A stretch of DNA of 64,000 nt from Karalla daura (taxonomy: Eukaryota > Chordata > Actinopteri > Chaetodontiformes > Leiognathidae): the NCBI GenBank assembly GCA_029224185.1, contig CM055188.1, positions 5,209,001 through 5,273,000 of the forward strand, read 5' to 3'. The notes beneath the pieces were generated by a model, which had not been told where the DNA came from, made no database searches, and saw only the letters and a program-made list of their open reading frames with translations. A program made the position numbers and the translations under genes. How positions within the stretch are numbered: position 1 is the first letter of the stretch; each line of letters starts with the position of its first letter. Below, in pieces: positions 56,649 through 64,000 of this stretch.

Positions 56649-56655
56649 GACGTCC
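56438..56655 (-). CDS. slc6a11: slc6a11 exon 2: start codon, cytosolic N-terminus and TM1
   Basis: The exon opens with 7 nt of leader (GGACGTC) after a CTGCAG acceptor. The ATG is at 56648-56646. It encodes residues 1-70: an acidic, serine-rich cytosolic tail starting MTADKSGPVINGK, then ERGHWNNKIEFVLSVAGE and TM1 with GLGNVWRFPYLCYKNGG. The TM1 stretch holds the sodium- and substrate-binding unwound region in this family. It ends in phase 1 at a GTGAGT donor. The ATG is chosen because the downstream protein aligns from its first residues with GAT-3 proteins, which also begin MTA. Confidence 0.93.
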
Positions 56656-56899
56656 CTGCAGTTGTTGAAAGAAAGATTACTGAGCTTTAGATGGACTCCC
56701 TTTCTGCCCACTGACTTGCCGTCATTAGACGACTATTCGCATAAAAAGAAAGATTTTCCATGAGTAGAAAGCCTATTTCCACGTAAATGCAGGCCCTTAC
56801 ACAGCATCAAGTCTACTCAAAACCAAGGAAGCACATCGACATCAAAACTGATATAAGCACAAGTAAAGGACTATTTTTTTAAAAAATGACGTTGGTGTG

Positions 56900-56990
56900 T
56901 CTGCCCATTTCCTTTTGCTTTCTGCGACCCCTCAATTGTAAGCCGCTCTGGATAAAAGCGTCCGCTAAATGAGTAAAGGCAATATTACCC
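56900..56990 (+). mobile_element. SINE-type 3' tail remnant
   Basis: TTGTAAGCCGCTCTGGATAA and AAGCGTCCGCTAAATGAGTA match a tail shared by many teleost tRNA-derived SINEs and their partner LINEs (recognised from memory). The tRNA-like head is not visible. It sits in intron 1, about 250 bp upstream of the coding start. Confidence 0.6.
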
Positions 56991-57009
56991 ATTCAGAATA
57001 AAGATGCTT

Positions 57010-57040
57010 GCACACATACACACACACACACACACACACA

Positions 57041-57130
<90 letters not shown>
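57010..57130. repeat. CA array followed by GA array
   Basis: About 73 bp of CA (with GA interruptions) pass directly into about 47 bp of GA. It lies in intron 1, 0.2 kb from the putative first-exon donor. Open frames across it are simple-repeat artefacts. Confidence 0.95.
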
Positions 57131-57132
<2 letters not shown>

Positions 57133-57340
57133 CATGGTGTCCGTAACTTGCAACAAAACGAAAAACATTCATGAAAATTGCGCTACTCACAAATGCAAAT
57201 TTGGAACTTAACATCACTGAGGTCAAGCGTGTAAAATATGTCATTATAAGGGGGAAGTGATATTATATTTCGCAACGATAATAAGACTGAAATGTTGCTG
57301 TAAACAGAATTCAGAGACGTGTCAGAATGTCTCTACTTAC

Positions 57341-57620
57341 CGGTCTCTTATGAGAAGTGGCAGACGTTCCTTTGGCTCCCGAGGTAATGCGCACTAACAA
57401 TCGTCTTTTCAAACCACAGGATGATTTAGCCCGACTGGATTTACCAGGCTGGATAAGATCGGGAGCATACGAGAAAGAAGACAAACAATCTGGATTAGCA
57501 GTTTTAAAAAGTGATTCTATGAAGACTCTCGTCGGTGTAAAGGCCGATTCCGGGCTTTGTGGTGTGGCGTAGGATCATACACCAGACTGTGGAAAACCCG
57601 GTACTGCACTCTCACTCTCC
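57341..57620 (-). promoter_or_regulatory. slc6a11: Probable noncoding first exon of slc6a11 (5' boundary not determined)
   Basis: On the minus strand a strong donor (ACCG followed by GTAAGTAGAG) ends a putative exon at 57341. It pairs naturally with the strong acceptor at 56655, which lies 7 nt before the initiator ATG and follows a pyrimidine-rich tract, so the 5' leader appears to be spliced. The upstream end is a guess. An inverted CCAAT lies near 57680 and no clear TATA box was seen. Several short upstream ATGs would be included if transcription starts beyond 57600. Transcript data would settle the start. Confidence 0.45.
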
Positions 57621-58485
57621 AAGCGGTCCACTCTCAAGCGCATCGATTTGGATGAAAGCCATGCGCTAACCAATCTAGCTCTTAGATCAGCGTTGCCAAG
57701 GTGCACAGCGTGGCATGGGTAGACGGGATAAATCAGAGAATGAGTCGTGACCGATCCAGGTTTAGTGTTGACACAAAAACTTTATTGCAAGTATATTATA
57801 GCGGACTTGTGGCATACACATCCTTTCATACGAAAATAATGAAATTATTATTACAGAAGCTGTAATCCCCCTTGAAAGTATATAGTGTTTAGCCCATGTT
57901 AAGTGCAATTTTATGTCCTGTCATCCACCTCAGTACATGTCTAGATTTTGTTGTCTATGTTCTGTTTTTGTTTGTTTGTTTTTTGTTACATCACTTGCAT
58001 CTGGCTCTCGTATACTCTATTTCTACACACATACTGTAGCAAACTAGGGATTTTGTAAACTTCAAGAGAGAGAGAGACCAGTTTTTCAGAGAAACTGTGG
58101 GGCCTCCCCTGCATGATTCTAGAAATGTTTTAATGTGCTTTTTTCATGGCAAGACACAGGGATATTTGGGTTAATTTGGGTTTGACCTCTCAATGATCAC
58201 AAGTGCTTGCCATTGCTTAGCCATTGCCAGCCAGACAAGTTTCAGTCATTGTGGCACGTGATAGTCAGTGTGACATGACCACTCAGTATATTCACCAAAA
58301 CACCAACAGAACCCCTAGTACCAAAACATCAGTGACTCCACTGTCACTGCTACTAGTCACATCAGCAAATGTGACACTGAAATGCACTCTAATCTTTTAA
58401 CCAACCAACTTTCCACAACCACAGTGATCGCCTCTTTATGTCATTACAATACATTCATTTGTACATACATACATACATACATACA

Positions 58486-58516
<31 letters not shown>

Positions 58517-61500
58517 CATACATACATACATACATACATACATACATACATACATACATACATACATACATACATACATACATACTCAAATATCAGCACA
58601 AAAATCAGCCATGAAATAAAGTAGCCATCATTTCATTAAAAACTTTTGCATGCAGTAAAGGCTAGAACCTTTTTTACCTTATGATTTTGTGTCAAGAGTC
58701 TGGTCCTCTTTGTCAGACCATTTGCTCCCCTTGCTTTGCTCACAGCATACCAACTCACCCCTTTGTGTGCCCTTCAGAAGTCTGCACCCAAGCATACACT
58801 ATGAATTGACCTTTTGTCTTAAAACTTTAAATTATTGTCATGTGCTAATTATGGGTGATCAACAATGTCATAAAGTCTTAATAACCCATGGTACTTGACG
58901 AACAATTATCCCAATGGACTTAAAAGGGAGTTTGTTTGACATGTAAGGTATAGACACAAGTTAATTGCCTGGTTTCCAGGCGGGATAGACTTGTTGCACA
59001 AGGAACTCCCCTGACTCTAAAAGCCTGACCTAGTCTCCAAGAATCCCTTCACACAAGGGTCACTTGTTATTAGAAGCTTAAAGGAAGTGCCTTGCATAAA
59101 AAGTATGGCCACCCAAAGCGGCTGGCAAACACTGTGCTTTTCAGGCAGAGTCAAGTCCTTTATCTATGTTGCCCTGTACAGCATAAGCAGGGCTGGAATG
59201 CCTGATGAAGAGAAAACTGATGATTTCTTGTCAGTGCAGGGCTGGTTAACAGGCTTGTGGGATTTTATGTTGCTCAGCCTGTAAATAAATTTAGAGGGTT
59301 TACAATAATGGCTCTTGAACTGTATCATTTTTTCCGCTTATACAGTTCTTATAGTCCTGTGTCCTAGTCATGTGGGTCTTCACTTCTGGGCCGTGAGAAC
59401 TAAAAAACATCCAGACACTTCTCTCATTTTAATGTGTAAAAATTAATATTTTTAGGTAATTTCTGCATAAAGAAATTCATTTGATTACAATTTTAGCAAG
59501 CAATACATATTTTGTTTTCAGAATACTCACTGAGTGAATGTACATCATGTCTTGCTCGTTGTTGCAAATTTTTTTCGAATCTTTCTGTTGTTGCTGGTTG
59601 CTAAGGTTGCTCCAACCCTATCCCCACTCTGACTCTCTGCTTCTGTCACTCTGGTTCTACTCAGTTGTGGCTCCATCTAGTGGACACTACCCCCATGCAT
59701 ATATTGTGTCTCTGGTGGATATTTATTTCCATTTCCGCTGTTGGGTACATACTTTTGTGTCTCCTCTCTGCAGACAGCTAGACAGTGAGAGACAGGAATC
59801 ACCACTAAACTAGCACTAACACCTATGTTGCTCTGTGGAGACCTTTCCAATGATGTCTTCATTATATTCCTACAGCAAAGCAAGATGAAAATTACATTTG
59901 TTTTATAAAAACAGCAAAGACATCATTAGAAAGGACTTGATCTAGACAGGAAATGTCAGTATGCAAACTGTGGTCAGCTCCTGCTCCTCAGAGGTAACAG
60001 ATCAATCTTGATGGTGAGACACATGTTTTTAGTCCTCATGGCCCAAAAGTTGAGAGTTAGTGACTTGGACACAGGACCAAAAGAAAAAGAGCCTGAATTA
60101 TCAGGCACAAGACAAGTTAATGCTTAAGCCTTAACCTAACCTGAGACCTGGTTGCCTGGTAATAACCAAGAGCATTTTTCTATAAGATTCGGTATGTAAA
60201 AGCATTGCAACAGAACTGTTGCAACAGGACTGTTTAAATACAAGTATCTTTTGACATTCTCTAATACTGCAGCAGATTAGTAAACTTAACAATAGGGAAT
60301 ATTGGACTTCATTGGGACCTTTAAGTGGCAGGTCAGGAAGACAAATTTCTTTAATCCAGCAGATGATGGTCTGTTCGCATCTGGTCACTTTTCTTGGTTT
60401 TGGTTTACTTGGTCTTTCCGACTACAATCTCTTTAGCCTATTGACTCAGTCAACAGTCTAGACACTTTAAATAATGAGCCCCATGGTTCATGTGGGAAAC
60501 CAAAGTTCCATGGATGTTGGAATCAGAGGAGCAGAATCACCTTCAAGGTCCGTTTATGCCTCACAAAGTAGTGCATTGTAGTGCATAGACTTGCATAAAC
60601 ACTCTGATACGCACTTTGTGTTGATGGGATAGTTAAACACTTTATTGGGAGGCAGCACAGTTTAATGTAAGTGAAGTGAGTACATGATGGTTTTCGCTTC
60701 CAAAGTCATGCTAATATATGCTCCAAATGTATAATCCAAAAAAAGAAACGTGTCTGTGTAGCCATTAAATACACCCTGTGTAGCCATTGTTCCTGGTTTT
60801 ATTCATCTCCTTCTTTCCTTTTTGACCATGTGAGCTATAGCGCCCCCACAATTTTTACATTTTCATGCATATTAGTTTCCCAAAACCAGACCAAATGATC
60901 CATGAAATCTGTGCACAAAGCCAGAAGAAGGTAATAGATGAAAGGCACTTCATGTTGTGTCTCAAGGCCAGAAACAGGTGGATCCAGTGAGCAGAAAACA
61001 GATTAGGAAAAGTGCTTTTCCAAAAATACAAAGGTTTATTCAAAATCTTGAACAGAATGGTTAACCTCTTAAAGAGGACACAAAAGTAGCAACCAAAAAT
61101 CACAGCTAAATGCTGGAGAAAAACAGAAAAACAAAAGAGCCATGCAGCAAAAAGGCTGGGGAGAATGTCCAAGAACAGCTGGAAAAGGGAAAAAACAATT
61201 ATCTCCACACAGCAAAGGGCTGGGGGGAAAAAATGCAAAAAATACAAAAAACAGAAAATCACAGTTTAAGATGGAAAAAAGCAGCACAGGAACAAAGGGA
61301 GGTCTCTAAAACAGAGGAAAAACAAAGGTTACTCATCAAAAAGGCTTTACAAACCACAAGAGGAGCATGAGAGGTTAGATGAGCACACACCAACAGAGTG
61401 GATTTATCTGGCATTGAAGAGAAGCCTCAGGCAGACCTTTAAAGGCATGTAATTGAAAACAGCTGCGCTCCTCTGGGTACCTGCAGCAGTTGGAGTCTCC

Positions 61501-61900
61501 CCTCCTCCTCCTGGGCATGTCTGTTTTAAATGCAAACCTTGTAGCTACAGGTGATGACCAGGGGATGGCGCCTCTTTCATAGTATAAACTATCCAAAATA
61601 CACAAAGCTCACCGGTGTGGGGGGGTGACAATCTGGTGCCATTGAAAGGTGCTGGTGTTCCAAGGATTATTTGTGGGGGAGGGGTAGAATCTCTGTTCCC
61701 ATTCAATGGTCCCCTGCTGCTGCTCCTGTAGAGTCACTGACCCTCAATTTCCCAGTCTACAGTGTTTGGCTCCATCGTAAACTCTTAGTTTGGGGTTGTG
61801 TAGCTGCTCTGAAAGTTCCCATTATTTGCGCTCTGGGAGTGAGCATTATTGTTCTTATGTGTGTTTGTTCTTCTACTATGACTAACTACATCTTCTTATA
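57621..61900. other. Upstream flank of slc6a11, no gene recognised
   Basis: A CATA array occupies 58464-58585. A few open frames of 60-135 codons on both strands match nothing I know. Bases 60900-61400 are A-rich with lysine-rich apparent frames on one strand and phenylalanine-rich on the other, as expected from base composition. Regulatory elements cannot be assigned without comparison to other fish. Confidence 0.5.
58464..58585. repeat. CATA tetranucleotide array
   Basis: About 30 CATA units, interrupted once near 58485. It produces an artefactual IHTY-repeat reading frame. Confidence 0.97.
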
Positions 61901-62010
61901 GCCTCAGAATCGGCCCAGCGCAGCCTCTTCTCTCCATAAGCCTCCATTCATTTTCCCACCACTGCGATCAAAGTTAAGAATTACACTTCTACTCACGACT
62001 GTGGCTTCAC
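61900..62010 (+). repeat. Family B fragment outside the gene
   Basis: CCTCAGAATCGGCCCAGCGC, CTCTTCTCTCCATAAGCCTC and TTACACTTCTACTCACGACT match the middle of the family B body (for example 42156-42256) with few differences. It is cut at both ends and adjoins an LTR fragment. Confidence 0.85.
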
Positions 62011-62049
62011 CTCTCCGGGTACGGATCTGTTGGTGCAGTGAGGTTACGA

Positions 62050-62395
62050 GCCTCAGCCGTTAGTATTTCGTAAATACTACGAGAATAGTAAATGGTCAAT
62101 GATAACCTTAATGCACCGCCTGTAAAATTGTTGTGCCATTAAAGTGTGATTGTTGTACTAAGAAGTGCGTAATTATTGAACCTGCACAACAGTTGCTAAA
62201 TCCAGGTCAGTGCTCGGATCTCGCCTCCTTCAGAGAGACTAGAGGTAATTCATAATTTCACTGATGTGATTTACTAGGCTAATTGGTTAACCAGATTATT
62301 GGTCCCTGTTTTACAGGGTGGTGCCCTGATTCATAATTAATAATAATAATAAATAATAAGCTAATAATCTAGGTTTACCTCCACTAGGTCCCAGT
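62050..62395 (+). mobile_element. LTR fragment related to the LTR at 7296
   Basis: CAGTGCTCGGATCTCGCCTC, AACCAGATTATTGGTCCCTG, AGGGTGGTGCCCTGA and AATAATCTAGGTTTAC match the last 200 bp of the 7296-8792 LTR. A TTAAAG signal lies near 62140. The last 20 bp differ (GTCCCAGTAGTTGGCACCCT instead of the CCCAACA end), so either the fragment continues into former internal sequence or it belongs to a sister family. Confidence 0.6.
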
Positions 62396-62886
62396 AGTTG
62401 GCACCCTGAGTGAGCTGCATAGCTGTCTCATCTCCAGCGGTGTAAGGTCAACTTACTTAAATAGGGGATCCTATTTTGAGTCGGTCCTGGCCAGTGTTGT
62501 ATAAAGTACTGGACAATCACACTCAAGTAAAAGTATCGGTACCTCTCCAAAAAATGACTTTGGTAAAAGTCAAAGTCACTGACTGAAATGTTACTTGAGT
62601 AAAAGTCTTAAAGTATCTGAAACTTTTTGCACTTAAGTATTACAAGTACTGTAAATATAAATGTACTCAAGTAATGTAATCAAAAGTACAAGTAAAAGTA
62701 AATTAGAAGCAAAGACAGTATGAAGTCTTATTTTAATATCACACCACAGAAAAAACAAAAAGGTGCTACTGTTATTGCACTTTTGGGCCTATTAACAAAA
62801 TTGTAGCTTTTTACATAGCATCAGCAGCTTTTCCTTTTTACAAACTTAAGCCTTCTTTGAGGGCATCCTTGCACATAACCCTGTTA

Positions 62887-63303
62887 TCACTTGAAACTGT
62901 AAAACTTTCTGTTCATCTTCAAAAGCAGCTGGCTTTCAAAATGCCTAGAATTTAGCCGTACTCTTCGTGGGCTGAAAACAAGACCTGCTATGCTGAACAG
63001 CCTTTCACATGCTGCTGATGCTGGGAGGGGTGTGTTAAGCTTGACAGACAGCTTGCAGACAGAAGGAAAGGACTTCAGCATATCCACGTGGTCAGCTGAG
63101 CAGGACAGGTAGGCATCAAGTTGCTTGATGGCATCTTGGGTTTTCGATGCTTGCAGAGAAGAGAAGAAGTCATCCTTGTCTGATGAACTCGACCTGGTCG
63201 CATCACCTGGCTGCATGGAAGGATCCTCGATATGCTGCTTGATGTAATGAGGTTTTGCTGTGGTCAACTCCATGTACTTTTGGACATGGTGTGGATGCTT
63301 TCT
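62887..63303 (-). CDS. hAT transposase-derived exon: C-terminal dimerisation domain
   Basis: Minus-strand exon opening at 63303 after a TGTTTCAG acceptor with a T-rich tract. It begins RKHPHHVQKYMELTTAKPHY, then DDFFSSLQASKTQDAIKQLD, SCSADHVDMLKSFPSVCKLS and the diagnostic LNTPLPASAACERLFSIAGL with the SPRRVRLNSRHFESQLLLKM end. This is the hAT C-terminal dimerisation region, stopping at 62887. The catalytic DDE core normally found between the BED finger and this region is absent. The frame is open, so it could still make protein. Confidence 0.8.
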   Translation of the reverse strand, partial: RKHPHHVQKYMELTTAKPHYIKQHIEDPSMQPGDATRSSSSDKDDFFSSLQASKTQDAIKQLDAYLSCSADHVDMLKSFPSVCKLSVKLNTPLPASAACERLFSIAGLVFSPRRVRLNSRHFESQLLLKMNRKFYSFK

Positions 63304-63945
63304 CTGAAACAGACAAAAAAAAAGAATTAATTGTCAAACTGGAAACAAATTGACTCACCCACACATCAGTTACAAAGACTGCTTCAAAATAATTAATTAG
63401 CTACAGAAATGCAAAAAATAAAAACATACATTTAGCCAAGTACAATGATAAATTTGATATTGAACATTGGACACATTACAATAATAGTACACCTAATAAC
63501 GTGTGATTCATTAGCATTTAAGTAGAAAATCCTAAAGTCAAAAATCAAAAGGAGTAGTACCCTAGCTAGCTGATAGCATATCCACTGAAATTCGACAGTA
63601 AAAGATTCAATTCGCAAAACGGTTCGAAAAGACTGCAAGGCTAACCTCTGCTACTAAGACAGCAGAAGCACATACACAAAGTTTGTTTCAAAAAGTAAAA
63701 AGTTAAAAAGTAGCACATGTCTTTCCCTATTCGTTACACAGCCTACAGCCCATCCTCTTCCTTCTCTGGAACCCAAAAAGCTAGGAGGCCTGCTACAACC
63801 AACCAAATACACCGCGTTTGGAACCGAAACACTGTGCCATACAAAGTTATTTTTTTAAGGTTATGCTCAAAATTGCACAACAGTCCACGCAATGCCCATC
63901 ACATCACTACTGGAATACCTAAATTAATTTAATAAACTTTCTTAC

Positions 63946-64000
63946 CTGAATATGTTTCTTCAGGTTGGACGGGGAGTTTCTGTAAGACAAGATCTCCACG
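63946..64000 (-). CDS. hAT-derived upstream exon: end of a BED zinc finger (partial)
   Basis: Minus-strand reading VEILSYRNSPSNLKKHIQ ends at a CAG|GTAAG donor at 63946. Spliced to the exon at 63303 it restores SNLKKHIQRKHP, the C-terminal half of a BED-type zinc finger with both zinc-binding histidines (KKHI and RKHP). The start of the exon is outside the window. Confidence 0.75.

Larger units (their letters stand above)
62492..64000 (-). mobile_element. hAT-superfamily transposon, 3' part, running off the window
   Basis: The terminal repeat starts CAGTGTTGTATAAAGTACTG at 62492, a hAT-type end. The subterminal region is full of the CAAGTAAAAGTA-like short repeats typical of a widespread fish hAT family. 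A spliced transposase-derived gene lies on the minus strand. The other end is beyond 64000. Confidence 0.85.

Noticed and set aside
56965..57244. Frames rich in SL and CV repeats
   Set aside because: They are translations of the CA and GA arrays.
57357..57572. 71-codon plus-strand frame next to the slc6a11 first exon
   Set aside because: It is antisense to the putative noncoding exon and shows no recognisable protein pattern.
58382..58624. Frame encoding repeated IHTY units
   Set aside because: It is a translation of the CATA microsatellite.
60855..61370. 135-codon phenylalanine-rich minus-strand frame and lysine-rich plus-strand frame
   Set aside because: Both follow from the A-rich plus strand; no domain, start context or splice evidence supports a gene.

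Overview
The window is vertebrate, almost certainly teleost fish, nuclear DNA. It holds one host gene, split into many exons on the minus strand, with long introns packed with transposable elements of kinds abundant in fish (Tc1, PIF/Harbinger, hAT, Ty3/gypsy, L1, L2-like LINEs) and long microsatellites. No bacterial-style operons, rRNA or tRNA genes were seen.

The host gene is a sodium- and chloride-coupled neurotransmitter transporter of the SLC6 family, best matching the GABA transporter GAT-3 (slc6a11). Nine coding exons can be placed with consensus splice sites and consistent reading phase, from the ATG at 56648 to a donor at 2877. Together they give 1,179 nt, the first 393 codons, covering TM1 to TM8. 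The remaining C-terminal part lies beyond base 1. A probable noncoding first exon ends at 57341. The intron between coding exons at 51104 and 3718 is 47,385 bp and contains most of the mobile DNA.

Layout from low to high coordinates: 1-3718, slc6a11 exons 10, 9 and 8 with introns; 3719-51103, the giant intron. Inside it: a PIF/Harbinger-type element carrying a broken Myb/SANT-like gene, itself hit by a Tc1 element (4915-6950); a reverse copy of repeat 'family B' split by a 1.5 kb LTR (7247-9150); 'family A' repeats (9184-9990, 14800-17350, 21738-22520, 27165-28830, 33117-34640, 34925-35560); a decayed Ty3/gypsy element (9997-13566); a hAT-like MITE inside a GATA array (13666-14055); two related retroelement LTRs (19166-19695 and 33854-34547); L2-like LINE fragments (22985-24160, 36140-37430, 46522-47280); another decayed LINE (25000-26940); an L1 (28830-33101); and a tandem array of family B (37822-46511). 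From 51104 to 56655 come exons 7 to 2 of slc6a11. From 57342 to 61900 is upstream DNA with microsatellites. From 61900 to 64000 there is a family B fragment, an LTR fragment, and the 3' half of a spliced hAT element running off the edge.

The least explained material is the pair of noncoding repeat families called A and B here. Both are anchored in TTA/TTC microsatellites, have hairpin-forming ends, exist as head-to-tail copies, and multiply short hairpin units at one end. Family B ends in a hairpin directly followed by CTAG, which resembles a Helitron 3' end, but no Rep/helicase gene is present. Whether these families are already catalogued cannot be judged without a repeat-library search.
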